Source: Lachnospiraceae bacterium (GTDB taxonomy: Bacteria; Bacillota; Clostridia; Lachnospirales; Lachnospiraceae). Taken from it: DNA of 40,816 nucleotides. The stretch is from NCBI GenBank assembly GCA_024684055.1, contig JAIKXN010000143.1, positions 1-40,816 of the forward strand, in the 5' to 3' direction. A program made the translations under genes and the position numbers. The stretch's first letter is position 1. The number at the start of each line of letters is the position of its first letter. The notes beneath the pieces were generated by a model. The model was not told the origin of the DNA, did no database searches, and saw only the letters and a list, made by a program, of their open reading frames with translations. This document shows positions 32,759 through 40,816 of the stretch, in pieces.

Positions 32759-33754
32759 TCATTCAAGCGGGTACTGGAAGTACATTGCCTTGCTGCAAAG
32801 GAAAAGCCAGACCGCGATGATAAACAGTATAAGTATGCCGGGAAGTATTTCCGCGACGATTTTGTTTTTGTTTTCCTTTAAAAAGAATATACCTTTTGCG
32901 GCAGGAAAGCAAAGGAACATAACCGAAAGTCCCACAAAAAACGACGGACTTCCGAAGTGACGGATTATTTTTTCCGCGACAGGAAGTTTTGACGCCGGTA
33001 CATCCCACGGGAAAAATCTTAAAGAAAGTATCACCGAAACCGTTCCGATGATCGAATAAACCGAGTATCTGCGCGAATCTTTTTCTTCCGTCAGTGCATA
33101 GAGCCAGACGAATGCTCCAAGGAATACGGGCATTCCGAGTCCGGGATGATTTTCCGTGTGATGGAAAGTTAAGAACAAATCTCCCAAGGAATATCCGCCT
33201 TCCGCAAAAGTCGAGGTGGGATAAACGTATTTGACTGCAAATGCTCCGCCCGTAACAATCAGTAAAATAACTGCTGCCAGTGCCGACGGTACCGATTTGT
33301 TTCTGATAAAACTTATCGCGAACATTACGACTGCCGGAATCAGAACCCAGATAAGAATTTCCGAATAATCGCACATCTCGTAAGTTACGTAAAATCTGTA
33401 CGGCGAGAGGACGAACATGCATGTTGCGAGAATGCTTTTAAGTTCGTAATCCTTTATTCCTGTTTTACTTACTTCAAACTCTTTTTCCTTAAATGCTGCG
33501 GCGAACATTCCATAGGCCGAAAGAATTCCGAGTGCGTTAAGAAGAGCCATTGCCGCGCGCCAGAGAATCGGCTTTGTAAGAAATGCATCGAATCTTTGAA
33601 GTTTCATCATCCAATAAATCTGATCCCCGGTATCGGGAATGTAATTTCTGAAAAGAGGAATCGAAACCGTCACAAAAAGAAGCGCAAAAACCAGGGCTTT
33701 GAGCAAAGCCGGATTCGCATTATTCAGTTTTTGTGTTTGTTCTCTTTTTTCCAT
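32759..33754 (-). CDS. Polytopic membrane protein, short PTPS-related type
   Basis: A 331-aa protein with about eight hydrophobic segments. It resembles the family of large membrane proteins with a 6-pyruvoyl-tetrahydropterin-synthase-related domain, including YIPDTGDQIYWMMKLQRFD near the N-terminus, FVLSPYRFY, and FFPWDVP followed by FGSPSFF. Compared with the 1037-aa neighbour it lacks the loop containing the GYG-GxFY-type sequence after the GDxxY motif, so it looks like a shortened member or a copy of that protein's C-terminal module. These proteins are thought to be lipid-linked sugar transferases or polymer handlers; no function is proven. The ribosome site is weak (AGGAAA, about 20 nt before the ATG). 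Confidence 0.75.
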   Translation of the reverse strand: MEKREQTQKLNNANPALLKALVFALLFVTVSIPLFRNYIPDTGDQIYWMMKLQRFDAFLTKPILWRAAMALLNALGILSAYGMFAAAFKEKEFEVSKTGIKDYELKSILATCMFVLSPYRFYVTYEMCDYSEILIWVLIPAVVMFAISFIRNKSVPSALAAVILLIVTGGAFAVKYVYPTSTFAEGGYSLGDLFLTFHHTENHPGLGMPVFLGAFVWLYALTEEKDSRRYSVYSIIGTVSVILSLRFFPWDVPASKLPVAEKIIRHFGSPSFFVGLSVMFLCFPAAKGIFFLKENKNKIVAEILPGILILFIIAVWLFLCSKAMYFQYPLE

Positions 33755-33789
33755 ATGTTCGTTAGTTATATTATTTCCTGTGAAACACG

Positions 33790-33795
33790 ATTATA
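33790..33795 (-). promoter_or_regulatory. -10 box for the 331-aa membrane protein gene
   Basis: A perfect TATAAT on the minus strand, about 35 nt before the ATG, with only weak -35 matches (TTCATG at 18 nt). An 8-bp inverted repeat AATCAACT / AGTTGATT (33801-33808 and 33834-33841) brackets the -35 region and could be a regulator site. Confidence 0.4.
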
Positions 33796-33900
33796 TTTTC
33801 AATCAACTTTTCCCATGAAGCGAAACTAAATTCAGTTGATTTATTCTGCTTCTTTTTAAGTAATATATCTGTCAGCAGACTTTCTGTTCTGTCTATTTTA

Positions 33901-36900
33901 TCAGTTAATAAACACTCTGCTCTCGAGGAACAAATCATTCAGCTGGAATACCGCGGACAAAACAGCGAGCGTAATGAATATTTCGAGTATAAGCTTCTTT
34001 TTGTTATCGTTAATGTTGAGGCCCGAAACGCGCTTCATGAACAGAACGCACGCAACGGAATTAATCACATTCGCAAGCGCTGCCGCACCGACCGGTGAGA
34101 AAACTCCAGATACCGACGAAAGCACATCAAAAGGAAGCGGAAGCGTTCCGACAAACCATATAAGTTCCGTTACTGCCAGCGAAATGATAAGCGGCAAATC
34201 CTCTTTCGTAAGCGCTTTTTTCTTAGAAACTATTCTTACCGCAACAATCAGAAGCATCACGGTAAGCATCATAACGAATGTCGGTGAAAGCTGAATCGGA
34301 TGCGCAAGATAAAGTTTGTAATTATATGCTCCCTTGTAAATAAACGTATTGAAAAGCAGTGCCGTCTTTAAAGGGATTTCAAAAATGCCGCCTGCCTCAT
34401 GCTTTGAAAATACCGGCAGACAAAGTGTCGCAAAATCTGCTACCGCATATCTGTTGAAAAGCGTATAAACACACATCGGCGAAAGGATGTAAAGCGCGCT
34501 TCCGAAATCCGCGAATATCTTTTCTTCTTTTTTTCTTACGATAAGCGAAAAGAGCATTCTGACTGCGATGTAATATACGATAACAACAAGCGGAATAAAA
34601 AATACTTTCGAATTCTGCCTTATGTTATCATCCGAGAAAATCGGCGTGATCATGAAAAGCACAGTCATTATCATAATGAGCACGGATCTTGAAATCGCAA
34701 GTGCTTTCTCATTCGCGGGCTCATAGTACCCGTGGCTTCCGGCTGTATCTTTAACAACAGAAGATTCTGTTTTTTCTTCACTCTCTTCTTTCTGTGCTTC
34801 TTTTCCTTCCAAAATACGCTTCCTGGAATTTTCCTTAATAAGATAAACAATAAGCGCCGCCAGACTCAGAAGGCTTATTATTTCGGCAATTCTCCAGTAT
34901 ATGGGGCTTACGAATTTAACACTTATTTCATCCGAAAAACCGCCCGGGATTATTACTCTGACTAAGTTGTTTTCTCCCGTTACGACTTTGAGGTTGTTTC
35001 CTTTTGAATCCTTTGCGCGATATCCTTTGTAATTTAAGAAAGGAACATCGACATAATTTTCATCCGATGAATTATTCTTTACAAAAAGAGCTGCCTTAAG
35101 GTTACCTGACTGATAGCCGGAAGTTTCGACATCAGGACCTGCTGTCTCTTTGGAATAATGAAGCTTCGATTCATCCGTTCCCTCGAGAATATACTCGGCG
35201 CCTGAAATATAGCCGTTTCCTATGCCTTCCACATTTGCAATCATATAGCGATAATCTTCCGCAAGATGTATATCATTAAGATAAACTGACGAAAAAAGAA
35301 GGCTCAAAAAAGCTAAGACAATGCAAACCGCATACTCTGTCTTTATTCTCTTCTTTTCAAAATACAAAAGAAGATATCCGAAAACTGCAACCGAAGCTAT
35401 GGTTCCCCACTCCAGAAACCTGCTCGGGAACTGGAAACTGCTAACAAGGCTTCCGATGAAACCTCCGAGTGACTGAATCTTATTCCAGGGAAACCACTCA
35501 ATACTCATAATAGTTGTAACAATGGCAATTACAAAGAACACATCAGCAAAATCACGAATGTTATCTTTTTCTTTTCTATTTAACAATATACTTCCAACTC
35601 TTATGATTAAGAATGCAAAAAGACCCGCTGTCAGGGCGATTCCAAGTCCCGTTGGCTTCGTCTGATCACCCCAGAAATTCATATAAATCTCAGGGAAGAA
35701 AATTGCCATTTCCTGAATCGTTCTTGCGAAAACATGCTTAACGTGAACATCCTGTGTGATGTAATAATCAAGAAAAGGAACAATAAACCACAAAGAAAGC
35801 AAAAGCGCCGTTCCTGCTGCCTTAAATAACTCGCGCCAAACCTTAAGTTTTGCAAATTTCTTTATGTTAAGAATGCAGATTATCACGAGAACCATCGCCG
35901 AAATCTCGCTTGAGAGAACATGGCAGTTAATCATGCCCGCCATTCCGAGCGCAAGCGGAAGGAAGGCCTTTTTGTATCCTTTTTCTTCCGTATCAGTATA
36001 AAAAATCCTGTAAACTCCAAGCATTACAAGTGGAAGAAAAACAGATGCCGTTCCTTCTCCGAGATTGCCAAGCTGGATGAACTTGTGAAAATGAATTGTC
36101 GAAAGGCTGTAAAGTGCCGTAAGGATAAGCGCATGGGTATTCTTTTTGTAAATTTCCTCAAAAGCTTTGAATGCCGCAAGCACCGTACAGAGAGTGAGGA
36201 TCAGACAGTAGATGTTAAACGAATCCGTCACGGAAAATCCGATAATTCTCGCAAGTGCAGGGATAATAAGGAACAGATCACAGTAAAATACGCCGTTTGC
36301 GTATCCATGGCCCTGAAGCCAGTGAGGTTCAAGTCTCACCGGAATCTGTCCGGAAAGGATCGCCGATGCAACGCCTTCGATTCTTTGCATGTGATATCCG
36401 TTGTCGGCGGACGAAAGCGTATTGTTCAAAAGTAAAGGAATTGACGCGAAAAGCCAGATAAGCACCAGGCAGAAAATGTTTGTTTTGGTTTCGCTTTTAA
36501 TCGAATCGTCCCTGACCTTTTGCACAAAGATCAGAACGAGATCGACAAGAACCGTAAACACGGTCAGATATGAAAGAAGAACGAGCCATGATTTTCCGGT
36601 ATTTTTTACCGTCAGACCCGAAAGATTTATTTCTCCGGTATAAGCAGTTACCGAAATATCAAGAGTTTCGGTAAAATCGGATAAATATATTTCGAATTCG
36701 TTTCGCGAAAGCCCGTCATAAATCGGAGAACCGGTACACTCGAGTCCTCCGGCTCTGACACCTTCATCGGAAACATTGCAGAACCCTCCGTAGAGCTCGT
36801 CGGTTTCAAGACTGTAATCAAAAGAAATTTTATAAATCCCGGGCGAAAGCTTAAGGTTTTCGCCGATCACGGTTTCTTCACCTGCGTTTACCAAAAAGCC

Positions 36901-37014
36901 CGCAGGATCGTAATATACCTCTTTTCCTCGTGAAAAAAAGAAAAGAAGAATACAGGGAACAAAAAGAAAAGCGTATATAATTAATGAAATCAATAATATG
37001 CGTTTTGTTTTCAT
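33901..37014 (-). CDS. Large polytopic membrane protein (PTPS-related / YfhO-like), 1037 aa
   Basis: An N-terminal membrane anchor (7-27) is followed by a small extracytoplasmic domain (about 30-145). A multi-helix membrane core (about 150-580) carries family signatures: SADNGYHMQRIEG, LEPHWLQGHGYANGVFYCDL, WFPWNKI and SFQFPSRFLEWG. An extracytoplasmic beta-rich domain (about 585-710) and a charged linker lead to a second membrane module (about 740-1037) resembling the 331-aa neighbour. Such proteins are linked to surface glycan or teichoic acid decoration, but the reaction is unproven. AAAGGGATGAA precedes the ATG. It starts 9 nt after the YesN-like gene, so it is very likely under the same promoter as the two-component system. 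Confidence 0.8.
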   Translation of the reverse strand: MKTKRILLISLIIYAFLFVPCILLFFFSRGKEVYYDPAGFLVNAGEETVIGENLKLSPGIYKISFDYSLETDELYGGFCNVSDEGVRAGGLECTGSPIYDGLSRNEFEIYLSDFTETLDISVTAYTGEINLSGLTVKNTGKSWLVLLSYLTVFTVLVDLVLIFVQKVRDDSIKSETKTNIFCLVLIWLFASIPLLLNNTLSSADNGYHMQRIEGVASAILSGQIPVRLEPHWLQGHGYANGVFYCDLFLIIPALARIIGFSVTDSFNIYCLILTLCTVLAAFKAFEEIYKKNTHALILTALYSLSTIHFHKFIQLGNLGEGTASVFLPLVMLGVYRIFYTDTEEKGYKKAFLPLALGMAGMINCHVLSSEISAMVLVIICILNIKKFAKLKVWRELFKAAGTALLLSLWFIVPFLDYYITQDVHVKHVFARTIQEMAIFFPEIYMNFWGDQTKPTGLGIALTAGLFAFLIIRVGSILLNRKEKDNIRDFADVFFVIAIVTTIMSIEWFPWNKIQSLGGFIGSLVSSFQFPSRFLEWGTIASVAVFGYLLLYFEKKRIKTEYAVCIVLAFLSLLFSSVYLNDIHLAEDYRYMIANVEGIGNGYISGAEYILEGTDESKLHYSKETAGPDVETSGYQSGNLKAALFVKNNSSDENYVDVPFLNYKGYRAKDSKGNNLKVVTGENNLVRVIIPGGFSDEISVKFVSPIYWRIAEIISLLSLAALIVYLIKENSRKRILEGKEAQKEESEEKTESSVVKDTAGSHGYYEPANEKALAISRSVLIMIMTVLFMITPIFSDDNIRQNSKVFFIPLVVIVYYIAVRMLFSLIVRKKEEKIFADFGSALYILSPMCVYTLFNRYAVADFATLCLPVFSKHEAGGIFEIPLKTALLFNTFIYKGAYNYKLYLAHPIQLSPTFVMMLTVMLLIVAVRIVSKKKALTKEDLPLIISLAVTELIWFVGTLPLPFDVLSSVSGVFSPVGAAALANVINSVACVLFMKRVSGLNINDNKKKLILEIFITLAVLSAVFQLNDLFLESRVFIN

Positions 37015-37023
37015 TTCATCCCT

Positions 37024-38613
37024 TTACTGAGTATTGTTCTTTCTGTACTTAGAAGGTGTACATCCCTTGATCTCGATAAATTTTCTGATAAAGTAATCGC
37101 AGTCCATATAACCGACTTCTTCGGAAATCTGATTGATCTTCTTGTCGGTCATGATAAGCTGCTTTGCCGCTTCATTGATCCTTATATTGGTCAGATAGTC
37201 CTTGAAGGAAACGTTGTATTTCTTTCTGAATACCTGTCCGAGATAGGAACTGTTCATGTAATATTTTTCACCGAGGTTTCTTAAACTGATATTCTCCGCG
37301 TAATGCTCGGAAATCTCTTTTTCGATGCTGGACAGAATGCCTCTCGAAACGTTCTTTCTAAGACTCATAAGATAGTCGGCATACTGAAGCGCAAAGTTTT
37401 TAAGGTGCTGGCTGCTGCCTCGGGAAAGAGAATCTTCAAATGAATTCTCGGAAATATACTGAATTACTTCTTCCTGATTGACGTTGTCATCCTGCTCGCT
37501 GGCTAAATGAATGAGCTGGAAAAGAAGATAGTTGATGTTCAGATTGACAAGATTATAGTTCTCGCCCACGTTGTAAATTTCCTCGTAGAGCTTCTCCACG
37601 CTTTTTTCGATCTGTTCTTTCTCGTTTTTATCTATGGCTGCGATACATTCGTCAAGGCTCTTCTTGCAGATGTAAGCAGCTTTCTGCTCGATCTGCACTT
37701 CGTCTTCATAAATGTATACGCTTCTTTCGCTGTGGAACCCCTTGATACTGTTAAGCATTCTGCAGGAGCTGTATGATTTCGCTATCTGCGAAACGTCATT
37801 AACTTTCTTTCCGCAGATCATTCTTACGGGTTTTAAAACAATTGCTTCGAGTTTTTTGACCATGCTTTCAAAAAACTCCTCATCCGACATATCCACACGG
37901 GTTGCCATGTTGTCGCAGTAAATAAAGCCTATGTCATAGCTTGTTTCATCGTAGGATACGTCGAAAATAAAGTGATTTTTGTTTTCTTTCTGGACATCGC
38001 GGCAGGCGTTGTGAAGCTGATGCTGGAAAACTCTCATGTCGTAGTCATCCTCATCGCCTTCTCTTCTCTCAAATGTGGATTCGATATCAACATATCTGAT
38101 CTTGCCTGCAAGCTGCATGTGATTTTTAACATATTCGAGGTTGTTATCATCAAATTTGCCCTTTACCAGAGCAATAACGTTTCGCGCAAGATATGCGTCT
38201 TCCATCTTCTGACGGTCATCTTCTTCCTTGCGGCTTACCCTGTCGAGGTTGGAAACGTTTCTTAAAAGAGAGAGCATATCGCTTTTCTGTACGGGTTTCA
38301 AAATATAATCCATACTGTTATTCTTGATGGCTCTCTGGGCATACGAAAAATCGTCATAACCGGTAAGTATGGCGAATCTGGCTTTAGAAATTCCTTCTTT
38401 CTGGATGGTCTCAAGAAGTTCGAGACCGTTCATGACCGGCATCTGAATATCGGAAATAATCAGATCGACTTCATTGTTTTTAAGAAAATCCAATGCTTCT
38501 TTTCCGTTGGAAACAGCGGCTACTATTTCATAGCCTTCTTCTTCCCAGTTAACAAGGATCTGCAATCCCTGCAAAATAAACGGTTCGTCATCAACAAGCA
38601 TCACCCTTAACAT
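37024..38613 (-). CDS. yesN: YesN-type response regulator with AraC DNA-binding domain
   Basis: A 529-aa regulator. The receiver domain (1-120) has D8-D9, phosphoacceptor D55 (IISDIQMP), T in AILTGYD and K in ILKPVQ. A long middle region (about 130-420) of unknown fold follows. The C-terminal AraC double helix-turn-helix (about 425-525) contains YMNSSYLGQVFRKKY and ISEEVGYMDCDYFIRKF. YesN-type regulators usually control sugar-uptake genes. The ATG directly follows the TAG of the kinase gene, with GGAGG inside the kinase coding end, so the two are coupled. Confidence 0.92.
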   Translation of the reverse strand: MLRVMLVDDEPFILQGLQILVNWEEEGYEIVAAVSNGKEALDFLKNNEVDLIISDIQMPVMNGLELLETIQKEGISKARFAILTGYDDFSYAQRAIKNNSMDYILKPVQKSDMLSLLRNVSNLDRVSRKEEDDRQKMEDAYLARNVIALVKGKFDDNNLEYVKNHMQLAGKIRYVDIESTFERREGDEDDYDMRVFQHQLHNACRDVQKENKNHFIFDVSYDETSYDIGFIYCDNMATRVDMSDEEFFESMVKKLEAIVLKPVRMICGKKVNDVSQIAKSYSSCRMLNSIKGFHSERSVYIYEDEVQIEQKAAYICKKSLDECIAAIDKNEKEQIEKSVEKLYEEIYNVGENYNLVNLNINYLLFQLIHLASEQDDNVNQEEVIQYISENSFEDSLSRGSSQHLKNFALQYADYLMSLRKNVSRGILSSIEKEISEHYAENISLRNLGEKYYMNSSYLGQVFRKKYNVSFKDYLTNIRINEAAKQLIMTDKKINQISEEVGYMDCDYFIRKFIEIKGCTPSKYRKNNTQ

Positions 38614-40401
38614 CTACTCTTCTCCCTCCGATTTTGTTAATTTGTCCAAAGGTATTTTGATCAAGAAAGTAAGGCCGACTCCTTCTTCGCTTTCTATATC
38701 AAATCTGGCCTTATTGTCGGTTATCATCTTAATTCTGAGACACGCATTCAGAATTCCCACATGCTTCTTCGTTTTGATGGTATCAATGGACGCGTTTTTA
38801 ATGTCTTCAAGAAGTACCGCTACTTTTTCTTCATCCATTCCTTCGCCGGTATCTTCGATCTCTATGTAAAGTGTCTTTTCGTTTCTGTAAATCCTTACAA
38901 ATATCCAGCCCTGAGAAGCCTTGGATTCGATTCCGTGAACGCAGGCATTTTCAACGAATGTAACTACGGTAAGTTTCGGAACCAGGTATTCCATGCAGTC
39001 GTCATCGGCTTCAATGCTGAAAGAAAGTCTGTCTCCGAATCTGTAACTCTGAAGTGCAAGGTAAGCTTCTATCGAGTCGATTTCCTTTCTGATGGTAACA
39101 AAATCCCTGCCCCAGTCAACGTTCTGTCTTTCCATGACCGCCAATTTGTCTACCATCGAAGCGGTTTCCGTCTCGCCCTTTAAAAGGCTGTGCATTCTGA
39201 TGCTCTCAAGAGCATTGAACATAAAATGGGGGTTAATCTGGCTCTGAAGCGCCAGAAGTTCGGCTTTCTGTCTTGCGATATCACTTTCCTGTTCCTTGAT
39301 CTTATCCTTGTATACAGTGGAAATAAGTTCGTTTGTGATATCAACCATTTTGTTGTATTTGTTCATCAGGGATGCTATCTCGTCTTTTCCCTGAACATCC
39401 CTGATGGAACTGAATGTATTTGTAAGCTCGCTTCCGAATGCGTTCTCAAGTATTACGATTCTCTTGATGATGGTTCGTTCGATCGTGGTCAGGACCACCA
39501 CGGGAATAATGATCGTTATGATCAGAAGGAAAAGCAGTATTCCCAGGTTTTCTTTGAAAATATTGTATAAAAGATCCGTATTGTTCACGATTACGATCTC
39601 GACATCGTTTCCGGCTATTTCCACGTTTCTTATGACATTGAGTTTATCGCTCAGATCAAGTTCTTGGGCATTTATGGCACCGGGATCGGTCGACGAAAAA
39701 ACCACATAATCATCCACAATAACATATACGGGATATTTCGAATCGAATTTCTTCAGCGTTGAAGTAAGCGTATTCCAGTCGTGTCCGATCACAAGGACTT
39801 TTGCCGTGTCGCTTTTATAATAATCGAGTCTTTTAATGTAATAAAATTTTCTTTTGCTTCTGTTAACAACTTTTTCGTTGTAATCATAATATGCACTCAG
39901 ATAATCTTTTCTTCCGCTTGCGACAAAATCCGAATACCACTTCTGGGTATAAATATTGGAGATTTTTTTGACAAACTGCGAATCAAGAATATCCTCGTTG
40001 TCGGCGTAGAGAACTATTTCATTTCTGTTAAGACCTGCGGTTGTTTCAAGGAATGAGTCATTGATCAGCTGGAAATATGTGTTGTAGAAATCGTAGGGAT
40101 CCTCATAATCCGCTTCAACCGTCTTGTTTATTCTTTCATTCATGTTGAAACTGTTCGCAAGCGTTTCATCATTGGTCAGAGTATTTTCAAAGAAGTTCTG
40201 ATATACGCCCGCAACATATTCCATGTCGTATTTGACCGTGTTGAGTTCCTGTTCGTAAACGGACTTTATGATGATCGAGTCGGTTACGATCAGCGGGATA
40301 ATAACGCATGAAAAATAAAGCACAAGAAATTTGTGCTTAAACCGCATGTTATTCAGTGTCTTCTCAAACGGTCTCGCAAAGAAACCCAATATTTTTCTCA
40401 T
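38614..40401 (-). CDS. yesM: YesM-type sensor histidine kinase
   Basis: A 595-aa membrane kinase. Transmembrane helices lie at about 25-46 and 286-306, and the 240-residue region between them is extracytoplasmic and looks like a Cache-type sensor. A HAMP linker (about 307-365) precedes the His_kinase domain with H392 (SQINPHFMFNALES). The ATPase domain has ENACVHGIE and DTGEGMDEE. This class senses carbohydrates or cell-wall stress. It starts the operon with the YesN gene and the 1037-aa membrane protein. The ribosome site before the ATG is weak (AAGAAAGAT). Confidence 0.92.
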   Translation of the reverse strand: MRKILGFFARPFEKTLNNMRFKHKFLVLYFSCVIIPLIVTDSIIIKSVYEQELNTVKYDMEYVAGVYQNFFENTLTNDETLANSFNMNERINKTVEADYEDPYDFYNTYFQLINDSFLETTAGLNRNEIVLYADNEDILDSQFVKKISNIYTQKWYSDFVASGRKDYLSAYYDYNEKVVNRSKRKFYYIKRLDYYKSDTAKVLVIGHDWNTLTSTLKKFDSKYPVYVIVDDYVVFSSTDPGAINAQELDLSDKLNVIRNVEIAGNDVEIVIVNNTDLLYNIFKENLGILLFLLIITIIIPVVVLTTIERTIIKRIVILENAFGSELTNTFSSIRDVQGKDEIASLMNKYNKMVDITNELISTVYKDKIKEQESDIARQKAELLALQSQINPHFMFNALESIRMHSLLKGETETASMVDKLAVMERQNVDWGRDFVTIRKEIDSIEAYLALQSYRFGDRLSFSIEADDDCMEYLVPKLTVVTFVENACVHGIESKASQGWIFVRIYRNEKTLYIEIEDTGEGMDEEKVAVLLEDIKNASIDTIKTKKHVGILNACLRIKMITDNKARFDIESEEGVGLTFLIKIPLDKLTKSEGEE

Positions 40402-40426
40402 ATCTTTCTTATTTTACCACCCATGG

Positions 40427-40457
40427 ATTATTGAAACAACCGACTTTTATTTCAATA
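40427..40457 (-). promoter_or_regulatory. Promoter of the two-component operon, overlapped by an inverted repeat
   Basis: On the minus strand TTGAAA (40455-40450), 17 nt, AATAAT (40432-40427). A perfect 8-bp inverted repeat TATTGAAA-N13-TTTCAATA (40429-40457) covers both boxes and could be an operator, perhaps for autoregulation. Confidence 0.5.
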
Positions 40458-40504
40458 AGAGATAAGCGTCCGCACTCTCCGGTATAAAATTATAAAGAAT
40501 TATG

Positions 40505-40536
40505 AAAAAGAACCCGCCACAAATTGTGACGGGTTC
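40505..40536 (-). terminator. Terminator after the isomerase gene
   Basis: On the minus strand GAACCCGTCACAA pairs with TTGTGGCGGGTTC (one wobble), followed by five T residues (40509-40505). It lies about 45 nt past the isomerase stop codon. Confidence 0.9.
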
Positions 40537-40581
40537 GTAAATTTCTTTGCTTTCAGGTGCGAGACACCCGATATCTTTATC

Positions 40582-40816
40582 TTACTTGAAAGGATTCTCT
40601 GTAGGATAAGGAAGGCAAGCGGGCTGATTGTAGTTGATATCCTCGATGGGAACTCCGATGTATTTGAATACTTCGTAGAGTGCCTTGCCGTGATGACCGA
40701 ATGTAACGGCACCGTGGTGAGGATAGTTCTTCTCAATAAGCACGTGACGATAGAAACGTCCCATTTCCTTGATAGCGAATACACCGATACCACCGAATGA
40801 CCTGGTAGCAACAGGA
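40582..40816 (-). CDS. L-fucose isomerase-like sugar isomerase, C-terminal part
   Basis: The last 77 codons of a gene that continues beyond the window; the TAA stop is at 40582-40584. The visible end reads SFGGIGVFAIKEMGRFYRHV, then HHGAVTFGHHGKALYEVFKY and a C-terminal PYPTENPFK. I recognise this as the end of the clostridial L-fucose/L-arabinose isomerase-like family, which interconverts aldoses and ketoses; the assignment rests on this short stretch only. It has its own terminator before the YesM/YesN operon. Confidence 0.6.
   Translation of the reverse strand, partial: PVATRSFGGIGVFAIKEMGRFYRHVLIEKNYPHHGAVTFGHHGKALYEVFKYIGVPIEDINYNQPACLPYPTENPFK

Noticed and set aside
40500-40811. 103-aa minus-strand frame at the right edge
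   Set aside because: It runs through the terminator in a different frame from the isomerase C-terminus, which has clear family motifs.

Overview
The window looks like chromosome from a Firmicute of the Clostridia, most likely a Lachnospiraceae (Butyrivibrio-like) bacterium. The grounds are AGGAGG-type ribosome sites, a CUT1 sugar transporter of the LplA/B/C type with no ATPase gene of its own, YesM/YesN and YesL (DUF624) families, a giant acyl-CoA dehydratase activase-like protein, and clostridial-type MutS2 and YhaM. No rRNA, tRNA, transposase, phage gene or CRISPR array was seen. All but three of the genes lie on the minus strand.

Layout, left to right. (1) 40-7320, minus: a probable operon read from a good promoter at 7390-7418, in the order lipoprotein, MTA/SAH deaminase, 124-aa unknown, mutS2, orphan OmpR-type response regulator, yhaM. 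(2) 7411-11036, minus: an HI0933-type flavoprotein and a copper P-type ATPase that lacks its whole nucleotide-binding (N) domain. (3) 11119-16253, minus: patatin-like hydrolase, then a CoA-dehydratase-activase-like protein split into two overlapping genes, closed by a terminator. (4) 16629-20132, plus: acyl-CoA synthetase, response regulator and histidine kinase, meeting a MATE exporter (minus) at a shared CTAG stop. (5) 21665-27565, minus: a sugar ABC transporter operon (binding protein, two permeases), then a separately promoted YesL-like fusion gene whose 3' region carries tandem repeats. (6) 27661-32602, minus: the late half of a pseudaminic acid pathway (pseF, ATP-grasp, HAD phosphatase, pseI, GT52/sialyltransferase-like transferase). 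(7) 32759-40401, minus: two polytopic PTPS-related membrane proteins and a YesM/YesN two-component system. (8) 40505-40816, minus: the C-terminus of a fucose isomerase-like enzyme with its terminator.

How the genes work together. Regions 6 and 7 suggest cell-surface glycan decoration: PseI makes and PseF activates the nonulosonic acid, the GT52-like enzyme transfers it, and the large membrane proteins look like surface-polymer proteins. The early pathway genes (pseB, C, H, G) are not here. Region 5 imports an oligosaccharide, probably energised by a shared MsmX-type ATPase encoded elsewhere.

The observations I consider most worth checking are the N-domain-less CopA, the ATP-grasp/HAD pair inside the Pse cluster, three independent families of short repeats in intergenic DNA (21764-21913, 23432-23464, 30000-30115), competing hairpins at 27643-27710, and two genes with an AAGGAG separated from the start codon by a hairpin.
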